Numbered from the stretch's first letter, positions 16,072 to 26,342 are shown. The stretch: DNA of 64,000 bases from Desulfallas thermosapovorans DSM 6562 (GCF_008124625.1 NZ_VNHM01000011.1:45425-109424); one strand, 5' to 3'. Notes: generated from the sequence alone by a model not told the origin. Numbers and translations: made by a program.

Positions 16072-18051
16072 ATGCAATTTGAATTAAAATCCTCCTATGA
16101 ACCCCGGGGTGACCAGCCCCGGGCCATCAATGAGCTGGTGGAGGGGCTCGGTGACGGTTTGAAACACCAGACCCTGCTGGGTGTGACCGGCAGCGGCAAG
16201 ACATACACCATGGCCCAGGTGATCCAGCGGGTACAGCGGCCCGCGCTGGTGCTGGCCCATAACAAAACGCTGGCTGCCCAGCTGTGCAGCGAGTTCAAGG
16301 AATTTTTTCCCCATAACGCGGTGGAATATTTCGTGAGTTATTACGACTACTACCAGCCCGAGGCCTATATTCCCCACACCGACACGTATATTGAAAAGGA
16401 TTCCTCGGTGAACGACGAGATAGACAAACTGCGCCACTCGGCCACCTGCGCCCTGTTTGAGCGCCGGGACGTGATTATTGTGGCCAGCGTGTCCTGCATC
16501 TACGGCCTGGGTGACCCCGAGCAGTACAGCACCCTGGTGCTGTCGCTGCGCCGGGGCAAGGAATACGACCGGGATGCCGTGCTGCGCCGGCTGGTGGATA
16601 TCCAGTACGAGCGCAACGATGTCAACTTCACCCGGGGTACTTTCCGGGTGCGGGGCGATGTGGTGGAAATATTCCCGGCGGGCAATTCGGAGCAGGCCAT
16701 CCGGGTGGACTTCTTCGGGGACGAAGTGGAGCGGTTGCTGGAATTCGATGTGCTTACCGGGGAGATCACCGGGGAGCGGCAGCACGTTTCAGTTTTCCCG
16801 GCCAGCCACTACACCGTTTCCCGGGAGCGTATGGAAATTGCCATCGCCAGTATTGAAGAAGAGCTGGAGCAGCGCCTGGCCGAGCTGCGGGGGCGGGATA
16901 AGCTGCTGGAAGCCCAGCGGCTGGAACAGCGCACCCGGTATGATATAGAAATGATGCGGGAGATGGGCTTTTGCAGCGGTATCGAGAATTATTCCCGTCA
17001 CCTTACCGGGCGGCAGCCCGGGCAGCCCCCGTACACGCTGCTGGATTATTTCCCGGATGATTTTATCATGTTTATCGACGAATCCCACGTCAGCATCCCC
17101 CAGGTGCGGGCCATGTACGCCGGGGATCGCTCCCGCAAAGAGTCGCTGGTGGAGCATGGTTTCCGGCTGCCCTCGGCCTTCGACAACCGCCCCCTCACCT
17201 TCGAAGAGTTTGAGGAGCGGCTGGGCCAGGTGATTTACGTGTCCGCCACCCCCGGTCCCTATGAGCTGGAGCACAGCGGCCAGGTGGTGGAGCAAATTAT
17301 CCGCCCCACCGGCCTGGTGGACCCGGAACTGTTCGTACGGCCCACCCGGGGCCAGATTGACGACCTCATCAGTGAGATCAACCGGCGGGTGACCAGGCGG
17401 GAGCGGGTGCTGGTCACCACCTTGACCAAGAAAATGGCCGAGGACCTCACCGACTACCTGCGGGAATCGGGCATAAAGGTGCGCTATATGCACTCGGAGG
17501 TGCATACCATTGAACGGATGGAGATTATCCGGGATTTACGGTTGGGTACCTTTGACGTGCTGGTGGGTATCAACCTGCTGCGGGAAGGCCTGGACCTGCC
17601 CGAGGTGAGCCTGGTGGCCATACTGGATGCCGACAAGGAGGGCTACCTGCGCTCCGAGCGCTCGCTGATCCAGACCATCGGACGGGCGGCCCGCAACGTA
17701 AACGGCCAGGTGATCATGTACGCCGACAAAATCACCGATTCCATGGACAAAGCCATCAAGGAAACCGAACGCCGCCGCAAACTGCAGACTGAGTACAACC
17801 TGGCCCACGGCATCACGCCCCAAACCGTGCGCAAAGCGGTGCATGAGGTGATCGAAGCCACCAAAGTGGCCGAGACACCGGCGGTTTACGATGCCGCCAT
17901 CGAAGCCAAAAAGGGCAAGCTGAGCAAGAAGGAAATCAAAAAACTGCTGGCCCGGCTGGAAAAGGAAATGCAGGAAGCCGCCCGCCGCCTGGAATTCGAA
18001 CAGGCCGCCCAGCTCCGCGACGCCATCATCGAATTAAGGGGTCAGGCTTAA
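16072..18051 (+). CDS. uvrB: UvrABC system protein B
   Basis: UvrB verifies damage in nucleotide excision repair. The 659-residue protein has Walker A TGSGKT near residue 40, the beta-hairpin region [12 protein letters not shown] near 90-103, a DESH helicase box, helicase motifs up to QTIGRAARN, and a C-terminal UVR motif ([21 protein letters not shown]) that binds UvrC. The final residues LRGQA and the stop come from REP-like copy C. uvrA and uvrC follow at 20433 and 23275, separated by unrelated genes. Confidence 0.98.
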   Translation: MQFELKSSYEPRGDQPRAINELVEGLGDGLKHQTLLGVTGSGKTYTMAQVIQRVQRPALVLAHNKTLAAQLCSEFKEFFPHNAVEYFVSYYDYYQPEAYIPHTDTYIEKDSSVNDEIDKLRHSATCALFERRDVIIVASVSCIYGLGDPEQYSTLVLSLRRGKEYDRDAVLRRLVDIQYERNDVNFTRGTFRVRGDVVEIFPAGNSEQAIRVDFFGDEVERLLEFDVLTGEITGERQHVSVFPASHYTVSRERMEIAIASIEEELEQRLAELRGRDKLLEAQRLEQRTRYDIEMMREMGFCSGIENYSRHLTGRQPGQPPYTLLDYFPDDFIMFIDESHVSIPQVRAMYAGDRSRKESLVEHGFRLPSAFDNRPLTFEEFEERLGQVIYVSATPGPYELEHSGQVVEQIIRPTGLVDPELFVRPTRGQIDDLISEINRRVTRRERVLVTTLTKKMAEDLTDYLRESGIKVRYMHSEVHTIERMEIIRDLRLGTFDVLVGINLLREGLDLPEVSLVAILDADKEGYLRSERSLIQTIGRAARNVNGQVIMYADKITDSMDKAIKETERRRKLQTEYNLAHGITPQTVRKAVHEVIEATKVAETPAVYDAAIEAKKGKLSKKEIKKLLARLEKEMQEAARRLEFEQAAQLRDAIIELRGQA

Positions 18052-18071
18052 AGTTTGTTAAAGTAACTGTA
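18038..18071 (+). repeat. REP-like repeat copy C at the uvrB 3' end
   Basis: GGGGTCAGGCTTAAAGTTT then GTTAAAGTAACTGTA; it encodes the GQA-stop of uvrB and continues into the shared downstream tail. Confidence 0.8.
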
Positions 18072-18095
18072 AAATCAATATATTGGCAGTATCCC

Positions 18096-18124
18096 TTGAT
18101 TCCAGAAAATTCCTCTGGTATAGT
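18096..18124 (+). promoter_or_regulatory. Promoter of the toxin-antitoxin pair
   Basis: TTGATT (18096-18101) and TATAGT (18119-18124) are separated by 17 bases. The following leader holds two copies of CTATTGTGCTCTAA. Confidence 0.6.
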
Positions 18125-18160
18125 AAGGAAATAAGTAAGGATATAAGCTGCGTAATTTTA

Positions 18161-18192
18161 CTATTGTGCTCTAAACTGCTATTGTGCTCTAA
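18161..18192 (+). repeat. Direct repeat, possible antitoxin binding sites
   Basis: CTATTGTGCTCTAA occurs at 18161-18174 and again at 18179-18192, an 18-base period, between the promoter and the antitoxin gene. AbrB-type antitoxins often autoregulate by binding near their promoter, so these may be operators (inference). Confidence 0.45.
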
Positions 18193-18270
18193 CCCGCAGC
18201 TTGTTACCGGTAATGCTGTAATGGATAACCAGGCTTAGAAGGGAAAACCGGAGGAAAGGGGAGTTTTACC

Positions 18271-18537
18271 TTGCAGGCGGAAATGGTGAAGCTTACCAGC
18301 AAAGGACAGCTTACTTTGCCCAAGGAGTACCGGGATAAATTACGTTTGGATAAGGGGTCCAACCTGGCTGTTACCATCAAGGGAGACACGCTGCTGCTTA
18401 AGAAGGTTTATGATATTGCCCCTTTGAGCGAAAACGATCCCGTCTGGGATATGGTGGGAATCTTTGAGGACTGCAGCCGGGCCGCTGCAGTTTCCGTGGA
18501 ACATGACCGCTGCGTGGCGGATGGGGAGTTGGGCTGA
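18271..18537 (+). CDS. AbrB/MazE-type antitoxin
   Basis: An 88-residue protein with an N-terminal swapped-hairpin AbrB/SpoVT DNA-binding domain (VKLTSKGQLTLPKEYRDKLRL) and a C-terminal part likely to bind and neutralise the downstream PIN toxin. The TTG at 18271 has a GGGGAG site at suitable distance; an in-frame ATG at 18283 is the alternative. It touches the toxin gene by one base. Confidence 0.85.
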   Translation: MQAEMVKLTSKGQLTLPKEYRDKLRLDKGSNLAVTIKGDTLLLKKVYDIAPLSENDPVWDMVGIFEDCSRAAAVSVEHDRCVADGELG

Positions 18538-18938
18538 TGGAGAAGATACTGGTGGATTCGGGGGCGATATTCGCCCTGCTTTGCCGGGATGATCAAAACC
18601 ACCGGGCGGCGGTGGCCGTTCTGCGGAAAATGCAAAGCCGGCGGGCATTGCCGGTGCTGACCAATTATATACTGGCGGAAACCCACGCGCTGCTGGCCGC
18701 CCGCCTGGGGGCGGACGCGGCCAGGATGTGGGTGCGCAGTAATATCTGGCCGGTGGAACAGGCCGCCCGGGCGGATGAAAAACGGGCCATGGAAATACTG
18801 CTGTCCGGCCGGGGCGGGGAATGTACCCTTACCGACGCGGTTAGCTTTGCGGTGATGGAGCGGCTGGAAATGGATACGGCCTTCACCTTTGATATGAATT
18901 TTACCAGCTACGGGTTTAAAACGGCGGTGCCGGCTTAA
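18537..18938 (+). CDS. PIN-domain toxin (VapC-like ribonuclease)
   Basis: A PIN-domain protein of 133 residues with the metal-binding acidic set: Asp7 (LVDSGA), Glu48 (LAETH), Asp100 (LTDAVS) and Asp119 (FTFDMNF). VapC toxins cleave tRNA or rRNA to stop translation. The start overlaps the antitoxin stop, as in type II operons. All four acidic residues are present, so it should be active. Followed by a small hairpin at 18998. Confidence 0.88.
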   Translation: MEKILVDSGAIFALLCRDDQNHRAAVAVLRKMQSRRALPVLTNYILAETHALLAARLGADAARMWVRSNIWPVEQAARADEKRAMEILLSGRGGECTLTDAVSFAVMERLEMDTAFTFDMNFTSYGFKTAVPA

Positions 18939-18997
18939 CCGCTTTGACCCGTTCCCGCCCGGTCACAACCCGTCCCCTTCGCGATGGCACAGCACTC

Positions 18998-19018
18998 TAA
19001 AGGGATGATACCCTTTTT
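18998..19018. terminator. Terminator between the PIN toxin gene and pssA
   Basis: AAAGGG and CCCTTT around ATGATA, with a T-run on the plus strand; it lies between convergent genes. Confidence 0.5.
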
Positions 19019-19024
19019 CGAATA

Positions 19025-19558
19025 TCAAACCTTTTTAATTTCCCGTTTACAAACCATCAGGTAACTTAACAGCAGCATGCCCACCGCCGTCAAATAGGGA
19101 TGAATAATGACCATTTGAGTCTGAAACAAAGTCAGCAGGGCCAGTAAAAACCCGGCCGCGGTTATGGGCATGCCGACAAACACGTCTTGATAGTTCAGGA
19201 TATTAAAGCGGGCCAGCCTGTAGGCGCCGCAGGTAACAAATATTACCGTCATGAAAAAGCCCAGGACAATGGTATCGGTGAAACTGAGCAGAAAAATACT
19301 GATGGCCGGGGCCAAACCGAAGGTTATCACATCGGCCAGTGAATCCAGTTGTTTGCCCATTTCGCTGGTTACCCGGTATTTGCGGGCCACATGGCCGTCC
19401 AGGCGGTCAAAGATGGCGCCGATGATGATCAATAGCCCGGCCAGGGTAAAATTACCGAAGGAAGCGGTTATAATGGAACTTAAACCCATGGTAATGTTGC
19501 ACAGGGTTAAAGCGTTAGGCAGTTGGGTTATGGGCGAATTATCGTTATCATTAATCAT
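19025..19558 (-). CDS. pssA: CDP-diacylglycerol-serine O-phosphatidyltransferase
   Basis: A membrane enzyme making phosphatidylserine from CDP-diacylglycerol and serine. The CDP-alcohol phosphatidyltransferase motif D-x2-DG-x2-AR-x8-G-x3-D-x3-D is complete (FDRLDGHVARK...GKQLDSLAD, about residues 52-77). About six hydrophobic segments follow. It overlaps the psd gene by 4 bases, so phosphatidylethanolamine synthesis is encoded in one operon. At 177 residues it is a short, Gram-positive type. Confidence 0.93.
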   Translation of the reverse strand: MINDNDNSPITQLPNALTLCNITMGLSSIITASFGNFTLAGLLIIIGAIFDRLDGHVARKYRVTSEMGKQLDSLADVITFGLAPAISIFLLSFTDTIVLGFFMTVIFVTCGAYRLARFNILNYQDVFVGMPITAAGFLLALLTLFQTQMVIIHPYLTAVGMLLLSYLMVCKREIKKV

Positions 19559-20178
19559 TTTTTAACAACTCCTATTACAGTTATCCCCGCCTGTACCTTC
19601 TGGCCGGTTTGCACCGTTATTTGGGTGCTGGCCGGTACAATTATTTCCGTGCAGGAGCCGAATTTAATCAGCCCGAAAACCTGCCCCTGCTCCAGGTAGT
19701 CACCTTTTCGATTGTAAAATACGATGCGCCTGGCCACAAAGCCGGTGATTTGGTGGACCAGCACCTTGGTGTACTCGTTTTCTATACCCAGGGTGTTTCT
19801 TTCGTTAATTTCGGATGCATGACTTTTAAAGGCGGGCAGGTATTTGCCCGGCCTGTATGAGGTGTAGGTGATTCTACCGCTCAGCGGGCTCCGGTTGATG
19901 TGTACATTGAAGAGGGATAAAAATACGCTTATTTTTATCGCCCTGCCTTTGATAAAAGTGTCCTCTTGGATTTCTTGGATGGATTGTACCGTGCCGTCGG
20001 CCGCGGATAGAATATGATTGGCATTGGGAGTAATTTGCCTGGGGGGATTGCGGAAAAAGAATATGACAAATAGTAGTACCAGCAACGGTGGAATGGCTAA
20101 TAAGGGTTTAAGGATATATAGAATCAGGCTCAGTAATGCTAAAAGAGCTAAATATGGAATGCATTCCCTGGCTAACAT
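19555..20178 (-). CDS. psd: Phosphatidylserine decarboxylase proenzyme (short form)
   Basis: It converts phosphatidylserine to phosphatidylethanolamine. Two N-terminal membrane helices (first 45 residues) precede the core with FFFRNPPR, SAADG, FLSLFNVHINRSP and the self-cleavage site KFGSC near the C-terminus, where the Ser becomes the pyruvoyl group. Length (about 207 residues) fits the short PSD family. The ATG at 20178 is favoured because GGAGGGA lies upstream and the extra 40 residues before it are not family-like. Confidence 0.92.
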   Translation of the reverse strand: MLARECIPYLALLALLSLILYILKPLLAIPPLLVLLFVIFFFRNPPRQITPNANHILSAADGTVQSIQEIQEDTFIKGRAIKISVFLSLFNVHINRSPLSGRITYTSYRPGKYLPAFKSHASEINERNTLGIENEYTKVLVHQITGFVARRIVFYNRKGDYLEQGQVFGLIKFGSCTEIIVPASTQITVQTGQKVQAGITVIGVVKK

Positions 20179-20432
20179 GCCTTTTACAGTCCCTCCGCTT
20201 AATATATTATACAAATGACCGGTGGTATTTGCCCTTTTTAGCCGGCCCAGTGTTATAATCATTGATACATCAAATGTTATGTTTACTAATTGTACCATAA
20301 CACTGCATAATTTGATGTAGTAAAATGTTCTAGAGATTATTTTTTTTATCGACCCATTGCGCCCGGGCAGGTTGACAAATCATTTAACCCGCCTGGCGGG
20401 CCGGGTGATTTTTATATGTACGGAGGCTTTTT

Positions 20433-23240
20433 ATGCAGGACAAAATTGTGGTCCGGGGCGCCCGCGCCCATAACCTGAAGAATATCAACGTGGAAATACC
20501 CCGGGACAAGCTGGTGGTGATCACCGGGTTGTCGGGGTCGGGCAAGTCCTCCCTGGCCTTTGATACCATTTACGCCGAGGGCCAGCGCCGTTATGTGGAG
20601 TCGCTGTCGGCCTACGCCCGGCAGTTTTTGGGGCAGATGAGCAAGCCCGATGTGGATTATATCGAGGGGCTGTCTCCGGCCATTTCCATTGACCAGAAGA
20701 CCACCAGCCATAATCCCCGCTCCACCGTGGGTACTGTCACCGAAATTTACGATTACCTGCGGCTGCTCTTCGCCCGGGCCGGTCGGCCCCACTGTCCCAA
20801 ATGCGGCAAGCCCATTACCCGGCAAACGGTGCAGCAAATTGTGGATCAGCTGCTGGCCATGCCCGAGGGAACCCGGCTACAGCTTTTAGCCCCGGTGGTG
20901 CGGGGCAAAAAGGGCGAGCATGTCAAGCTGCTGGAGGGAATCCGCCGGGAGGGGTTCGTCCGGGTGCGGGTGGACGGCGCAGTGCTGGATGTTAATGAGG
21001 AAATCAAACTGGATAAAAATAAAAAGCACACTATTGAAATCGTGGTAGACCGGGTGGTGATCCGCCCGGGCTCGGCCAAGCGGCTGGCCGACTCGCTGGA
21101 GACCGCCCTCAAACACGGGGCCGGGCTGGCCGTGGCTGCCGTGGTGGACGGGGAGGAAATTGTATTCAGCGAAAACTTTGCCTGTACCGATTGCGGTATC
21201 AGTATCAGCGAAATTGCTCCGCGGCTGTTTTCCTTCAACAGCCCCTTCGGAGCCTGCCCGGAATGCACCGGGCTGGGGTTTAAAATGGAGTTGGACCCGG
21301 ATTTGGTGATACCCGACAAAAGCTTGTCGGTGCACCAGGGGGCCATTGAACCCTGGATGAAAAGTTTAAACGGTATGCGTTACCTGGAGGCTGTGGCCCG
21401 GCATTACGGGTTTGACCTGGACACCCCGGTGGGGGAGATGGACCCGGCCCATTTGGACAAGCTATTGTATGGTACCGGCAAGGAGATTATCAAACTGACT
21501 TTGATCAATTCAATGGGTATGGAACACAGCTACCGGTTGCCCTTCGAGGGGGTAATGAACAACCTGAACCGCCGTTACCGGGAAACCAACTCGGATTACA
21601 TGCGGGAGGAAATCGAGCAGTATATGAGCACCCGCCCCTGCCCCGTGTGCCGCGGGGCGCGGCTCAAGCCCGAGGCGCTGGCGGTGAAGGTGGGCGGGCT
21701 GTCCATCAACCAGGTGGCCGCCATGCCGGTGCTGGAGTTGCGCGGCTTTTTGCAGGAGCTGGAATTGAGCGAGCGGGAGCGGTTCATTGCCCGGCAGGTA
21801 TTAAAGGAAATTGATGCCCGGCTGGGGTTTTTGATCAACGTGGGCTTGGATTACCTGACTTTGGACCGGGCTGCGGGTACGCTGTCCGGCGGGGAGGCCC
21901 AGCGTATCCGGCTGGCCACCCAGATTGGCAGCGGGCTGGTGGGGGTACTGTATATTTTGGACGAGCCCAGCATCGGGCTGCACCAGCGGGATAACCGGCG
22001 GCTGTTGGATGCTTTGGAGCGGCTGCGGGATTTGGGCAATACGCTGATTGTGGTGGAACACGACGAGGAGACCATCTATGCTGCGGATCACATTATCGAC
22101 ATCGGGCCCGGTGCCGGGGAGCACGGCGGCCGTTTGGTGGCCTGCGGCACGGTGCAGGATATCATGGAAGCACCCGAATCCATTACAGGCCAGTATTTGA
22201 GCGGTAAAAAGTTTATCCCGGTGCCCGCGGCGCGCCGGCAGCCCAACGGTAAATCGATTACCGTGGTGGGGGCCGTCGAGCATAACTTGAAAAATATCGA
22301 CGTGACCTTTCCCCTGGGACTGTTTATCTGTGTCACCGGGGTATCGGGTTCGGGCAAAAGCACCCTGGTGAATGAGATTTTATATAAAAAGCTGGCCCAG
22401 GAGCTGCACCGGGCCAAGGCCAAGCCCGGGGCTTGCCGGGAAATCCGGGGCCTGGAGCACCTGGACAAGGTGATCGATGTGAACCAGGCGCCCATCGGGC
22501 GCACGCCCCGCTCCAACCCGGCCACATACACCGGGGTGTTTACCGATATCCGGGATCTGTACTCCCAAACCCCCGAAGCCCGGGCCCGGGGCTACAAGCC
22601 GGGGCGGTTCAGCTTCAACGTCAAGGGGGGCCGGTGCGAGGCCTGCCGGGGGGACGGGATTATTAAAATAGAAATGCACTTTTTGCCCGATGTGTACGTG
22701 CCCTGCGAGGTGTGCAAGGGCAAGCGGTATAACCGGGAGACACTGGAGGTCAGGTACAAGGGCAAAACCATTGCCGACGTGCTGAATATGACGGTGGAGC
22801 AGGCCCTGGAATTTTTCCAGCATCTGCCAAAGATCAAGCGCAAGCTGCAGACATTGTTTGATGTGGGGCTGGGGTACATCCGCCTGGGCCAGCCCGCCAC
22901 GGAGCTGTCCGGCGGTGAGGCCCAGCGGGTCAAGCTGGCCACTGAGCTGTCCCGGCGCTCCAACGGCAAAACGCTGTACATCCTGGACGAGCCCACCACC
23001 GGCCTGCATATCGCCGACATCCACCGGCTGCTCAACGTACTGCACCGCCTGGTGGACGCCGGAGACACCGTGCTGGTGATTGAGCACAACCTGGACGTGA
23101 TCAAAACCGCCGACTACATCATCGACCTGGGCCCCGAGGGCGGCCACCGGGGGGGCGAAGTTGTGGCCACCGGCACCCCCGAGGAGGTGGCCCAGTCCAC
23201 CACCTCCCACACCGCCCGCTTTTTAAGGGGTCAGGCTTAA
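20433..23240 (+). CDS. uvrA: UvrABC system protein A
   Basis: UvrA recognises DNA lesions as a dimer with two ABC ATPase modules. The 935-residue sequence shows two Walker A boxes (GLSGSGKSS near residue 31, GVSGSGKST near 640), two LSGGEAQR signatures and zinc-binding CxxC pairs (CPKC; CTDC...CPEC; CPVC; CEAC...CEVC). The ATG follows a GGAGG site. The end LRGQA plus stop is REP-like copy D. No LexA-like box was recognised upstream. Confidence 0.98.
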   Translation: MQDKIVVRGARAHNLKNINVEIPRDKLVVITGLSGSGKSSLAFDTIYAEGQRRYVESLSAYARQFLGQMSKPDVDYIEGLSPAISIDQKTTSHNPRSTVGTVTEIYDYLRLLFARAGRPHCPKCGKPITRQTVQQIVDQLLAMPEGTRLQLLAPVVRGKKGEHVKLLEGIRREGFVRVRVDGAVLDVNEEIKLDKNKKHTIEIVVDRVVIRPGSAKRLADSLETALKHGAGLAVAAVVDGEEIVFSENFACTDCGISISEIAPRLFSFNSPFGACPECTGLGFKMELDPDLVIPDKSLSVHQGAIEPWMKSLNGMRYLEAVARHYGFDLDTPVGEMDPAHLDKLLYGTGKEIIKLTLINSMGMEHSYRLPFEGVMNNLNRRYRETNSDYMREEIEQYMSTRPCPVCRGARLKPEALAVKVGGLSINQVAAMPVLELRGFLQELELSERERFIARQVLKEIDARLGFLINVGLDYLTLDRAAGTLSGGEAQRIRLATQIGSGLVGVLYILDEPSIGLHQRDNRRLLDALERLRDLGNTLIVVEHDEETIYAADHIIDIGPGAGEHGGRLVACGTVQDIMEAPESITGQYLSGKKFIPVPAARRQPNGKSITVVGAVEHNLKNIDVTFPLGLFICVTGVSGSGKSTLVNEILYKKLAQELHRAKAKPGACREIRGLEHLDKVIDVNQAPIGRTPRSNPATYTGVFTDIRDLYSQTPEARARGYKPGRFSFNVKGGRCEACRGDGIIKIEMHFLPDVYVPCEVCKGKRYNRETLEVRYKGKTIADVLNMTVEQALEFFQHLPKIKRKLQTLFDVGLGYIRLGQPATELSGGEAQRVKLATELSRRSNGKTLYILDEPTTGLHIADIHRLLNVLHRLVDAGDTVLVIEHNLDVIKTADYIIDLGPEGGHRGGEVVATGTPEEVAQSTTSHTARFLRGQA
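23227..23240 (+). repeat. REP-like repeat copy D (short) at the uvrA 3' end
   Basis: Only the core GGGGTCAGGCTTAA is present, ending with the stop of uvrA; the hairpin part is lost, after which uvrC begins within 35 bases. Confidence 0.65.
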
Positions 23241-23274
23241 GGTAGGGTAAAGAGGGGGAAGAGAAGGTGCTGGA

Positions 23275-25122
23275 ATGAAGGATAAACTGGCTCAACTGCC
23301 CGAGAGCCCGGGGGTATACCTGTTTCGGGATGGCGGGGGGCAAATTATATACGTGGGCAAGGCGGTATCGCTGAAAAACCGGGTGCGTTCTTACTTTACC
23401 ACGGCAGCGCAGCGCCAGCCCAAGGTGCGGGCCATGATGGAGCGGGCCAGGGATTTCGAGTATATCACCACCGATTCCGAGGTGGAGGCCCTGATCCTGG
23501 AATCCAATTTAATCAAGGAGCACCGTCCCCGGTATAATATCTTTCTCAAGGACGATAAAAGTTACCCCTACATCAAGGTAACCACCAGCGAGCAATTCCC
23601 CAGGGTGTTTATTACCCGGCGGGTGGTCAAGGACGGAGCCCGTTATTTCGGCCCCTACACCCAGGTGGGGGCGGTGCACGAAACGTTGCGACTGTTGAAG
23701 CGGATTTTCCCGCTGCGCACCTGTAAGCAAAAGGTGCTGGCGCCCCGCAGCCGGCCCTGCCTTAACCAGCATATCAAGCGCTGCCTGGGGCCCTGCTGCA
23801 ATCTGGTCACTCCCCAGGAGTATCGCCAGGTGGTGGACGGGGTGCTGCAGTTCCTGGAGGGCAAGCAGGAGGATTTGGTACACTCGCTGCGCCGGCGTAT
23901 GGAAGAGGCGGCATCCGCCCTGGAGTTTGAGCGGGCTGCGGAGTTGCGGGATCAACTGCAGGCCGTGGAGAAGGTGATGGAGCGGCAGAAGATAGTGGCT
24001 GCCGACTTAAACGACCGGGATGTGCTGGCCATGGCCCGGGGCCGGGATGAAGCCTGTGTAATGGTGTTCTTCGTGCGGGGCGGCAAGCTTATCGGGCGGG
24101 AGCACTTTATGGTGGACGGCACCGGGGATATGGGCCGGGATGAGGTTATTACCGGGTTCATTAAACAATATTACCTGCAGGCCGAGTTTATCCCCCGGGA
24201 GGTGCTGGTGGAGGATATTTTGAGCGGGGAGATAGAGGTGCTGGAACACTGGCTTTCCGAGAAGCGGGGCGGGCGGGTTTATATAGCCCGGCCCCGGCGG
24301 GGGGATAAAAAGCGACTGGTGGACCTGGCGGGCCGTAATGCCCTGCTGGTGCTGCAGGAGGTGGAGTCCGGGCGGGCGGCCCGGAAGGATGAACTGCAGA
24401 AGGCTTTGGAGCAATTGGCCGCCGCCCTGGGTTTAAAGGGGCCGCCCCTGCGCATGGAGTGCTATGACATATCCAACATCCAGGGCGCCGAACCGGTGGC
24501 CTCCATGGTGGTGTTCGAGGAGGGTAAACCGGCGCCCCAACAGTACCGGCGGTTTAAAATAAAAACCGTCACCGGGCCGGATGACTTTGCTTCGATGCGG
24601 GAGGTGTTGAACCGGCGTCTGGCCCGGGGCCGGGAGGAGCGGGAACTGGTGAACACCGGGCAGATGTCGGGCCGGGACGCCAAATTCCACCGGTTTCCGG
24701 ATTTGCTGGTGGTGGACGGCGGCAAGGGACAGCTTTCCTCGGCGGTGGCGGCCATGGAGGAACAGGGCTGCGGGCATATACCCGTTTGCGGGCTGGCCAA
24801 GGAGGAGGAATTGATCTTCCTGCCCGGCCGATCCGAGCCCGTGCGTTTGCCCGGAGACGCCCCGGCTTTGAAAATGTTGCAGCGGCTGCGGGACGAAGCG
24901 CACCGGTTCGCCGTCACTTATCACCGCAACCTGCGGGGCAAGCGCAATCTCAAATCCATGCTGGAGGAAATTGAGGGTATCGGTGCGGTGCGCCGCCGGG
25001 AACTGCTCAAGGCCTTCGGCTCGGTGGAAAAAATCAAAGCCGCCGCAGTGGAAGAGCTGGCCGCAATACCGGGGATGAACCACCGGGCGGCCCGGGCGGT
25101 GTACGATTTTTTCCGGGAGTGA
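23275..25122 (+). CDS. uvrC: UvrABC system protein C
   Basis: UvrC makes both incisions in excision repair. Domains in order: GIY-YIG nuclease (about 10-90, GVYLFRD...IIYVGKA), UVR motif (about 200-235), RNase H-like endonuclease (DISNIQG near 400, VVDGGKGQL near 480) and C-terminal tandem helix-hairpin-helix (IEGIGAVRRRELL...IPGMNHRAA). Length 615 is normal. It follows uvrA closely and is probably co-transcribed. A CCGCTT/AAGCGG hairpin follows the stop. Confidence 0.97.
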   Translation: MKDKLAQLPESPGVYLFRDGGGQIIYVGKAVSLKNRVRSYFTTAAQRQPKVRAMMERARDFEYITTDSEVEALILESNLIKEHRPRYNIFLKDDKSYPYIKVTTSEQFPRVFITRRVVKDGARYFGPYTQVGAVHETLRLLKRIFPLRTCKQKVLAPRSRPCLNQHIKRCLGPCCNLVTPQEYRQVVDGVLQFLEGKQEDLVHSLRRRMEEAASALEFERAAELRDQLQAVEKVMERQKIVAADLNDRDVLAMARGRDEACVMVFFVRGGKLIGREHFMVDGTGDMGRDEVITGFIKQYYLQAEFIPREVLVEDILSGEIEVLEHWLSEKRGGRVYIARPRRGDKKRLVDLAGRNALLVLQEVESGRAARKDELQKALEQLAAALGLKGPPLRMECYDISNIQGAEPVASMVVFEEGKPAPQQYRRFKIKTVTGPDDFASMREVLNRRLARGREERELVNTGQMSGRDAKFHRFPDLLVVDGGKGQLSSAVAAMEEQGCGHIPVCGLAKEEELIFLPGRSEPVRLPGDAPALKMLQRLRDEAHRFAVTYHRNLRGKRNLKSMLEEIEGIGAVRRRELLKAFGSVEKIKAAAVEELAAIPGMNHRAARAVYDFFRE

Positions 25123-25131
25123 AAACCCCTT

Positions 25132-25147
25132 CCGCTTACAGAAGCGG
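25132..25147 (+). terminator. Short hairpin after uvrC
   Basis: CCGCTT and AAGCGG pair around a 4-base loop. It is not followed by a T-run, so it may instead be the first helix of the structured region that continues to 25378. Confidence 0.35.
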
Positions 25148-25148
25148 C

Positions 25149-25378
25149 AGTCCCCTGAATCGGGTTATGATAGAGGGGCTAAGGGATGCAAACCTTCCCG
25201 GTTGCCGTTTTAAAAACAACCAAAAAAGGGGGTGTAAAGCCTGGTTTCCCGGCAGCCTTACGGAAAACAGCCGCTGGCATGGGGTTTAGTTTAGATTTAA
25301 CCCCTCGACGTAATGCCCCGCGCTAAAGCGCGGCAAGGTACACGCAGCGAATGTGCTGTTGTTTTGGAAACCAGGCTT
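25149..25378 (+). ncRNA. Candidate structured RNA or leader between uvrC and the HAD gene
   Basis: The 230 bases hold many nested dyads. A 13-bp perfect inverted repeat (AAGCCTGGTTTCC, 25237-25249, with GGAAACCAGGCTT, 25366-25378) encloses GGCAT/ATGCC around GGGGTT/AACCCC, the hairpin CCGCGCTAAAGCGCGG, and CAGC/GCTG. Upstream, CGGCA/TGCCG encloses CCCCT/AGGGG and GGGA/TCCC. This multibranched layout ends about 5 bases before the probable TTG of the next gene. No known riboswitch consensus was matched. It could also be a small non-autonomous mobile element. Confidence 0.45.
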
Positions 25379-25383
25379 GTAAA

Positions 25384-26202
25384 TTGAGCAACTGCAAATA
25401 CAAATTATTGGCCGTCGACCTGGACGATACCCTGCTGGATTCCCGTTTAACGGTGCCCGGAGGTTCCCGCCGGGCCGTTGAGCAAGCCCGGCGGGCCGGG
25501 GTGCGGGTGACCCTGGCCACGGGGCGGATGTTTTGCTCGGCGCTGCCCTACGCCCGGGAGTTGGGGGTTGAGGATTATTTAATGACTTACCAGGGGGCGC
25601 TGGTGAAGCATTCGGTGACCGGTGATGTTTTGTTTCACCGCCCGGTACCCCTGGATTTGGCCCGGGAAGTGATCCAGTTGGTTGAACGGTATGGTTATCA
25701 TATCAATATATACCTGGATGACACGCCATACATAGCCCGGCGGACCAGGGAAAGCGACCTTTATACCGCCATTTCCCGCATTCCCATGGAAGAGGTGGGG
25801 GATCTAACAGCCTTTCTCCGGGAGCGCGGCCAGGACCCCACCAAAATAGTGGTGGTTGCCCGGGAGGAATTGATTGATAATTTGCTTGCCGAGGTGCAGC
25901 CCCTGTTCGGGGATAAACTACATATTACCAAATCCAAACCCAATTTTCTGGAGTTTTCCCACCCGCTGGGCAACAAGGGCGATGCCCTGGCAGCGGTGGC
26001 CGGGTACTATGGCGTGGCCCGGGAGGAGATTATTGCGGTGGGGGACGGTTACAATGACCTGGAAATGCTGGATTATGCCGGTTTAGGTGTGGTGGTGGGC
26101 AATGCCCGGCCGGAAATCAAGGAGCGGGCGGATTACGTCTGCCGCTCCAATGATGAATGCGGGGTGGCCGAGGTGGTGGAGAAGTTTATTTTAGCCGGGT
26201 GA
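25384..26202 (+). CDS. HAD superfamily Cof-type sugar phosphatase
   Basis: A haloacid dehalogenase-like hydrolase of the Cof/YidA group. Motif I is DLDDTLLDS near the N-terminus, a C2-type cap occupies the middle, and motif IV is GDGYNDLEML near residue 225 (from this start). Substrates are typically phosphorylated sugars or flavin/pyridoxal phosphates; the true one is unknown. The longest frame begins at 25351, but that part lies inside the structured element, so TTG at 25384 or a nearby codon is more likely; neither has a clear ribosome-binding site. A strong terminator follows. Confidence 0.85.
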   Translation: MSNCKYKLLAVDLDDTLLDSRLTVPGGSRRAVEQARRAGVRVTLATGRMFCSALPYARELGVEDYLMTYQGALVKHSVTGDVLFHRPVPLDLAREVIQLVERYGYHINIYLDDTPYIARRTRESDLYTAISRIPMEEVGDLTAFLRERGQDPTKIVVVAREELIDNLLAEVQPLFGDKLHITKSKPNFLEFSHPLGNKGDALAAVAGYYGVAREEIIAVGDGYNDLEMLDYAGLGVVVGNARPEIKERADYVCRSNDECGVAEVVEKFILAG

Positions 26203-26213
26203 TTATCCGTAAC

Positions 26214-26245
26214 AAAAGTGCCGCAATTTTTGATGCGGCACTTTT
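26214..26245 (+). terminator. Terminator of the HAD phosphatase gene
   Basis: AAAAGTGCCGCA and TGCGGCACTTTT form a 12-bp stem with an 8-base loop. Symmetric A and T tracts allow bidirectional action. Confidence 0.85.
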
Positions 26246-26342
26246 AAAGAAGCGTTGCATGTGCAAGAAACGGGCTGTACCGGGCAGCCTGTTTCCGTGG
26301 TAGATATTGTCGTCTGATGTTGCCGATTAGTATCGACTCATG

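Noticed and set aside
25149..25378. c-di-GMP or other known riboswitch in the uvrC-HAD gap
   Set aside because: GGGATGCAAACC...CGGTTGCCG recalls part of the GEMM-I motif, but the other conserved elements are missing; TPP, purine, cobalamin, SAM and fluoride patterns do not fit either.
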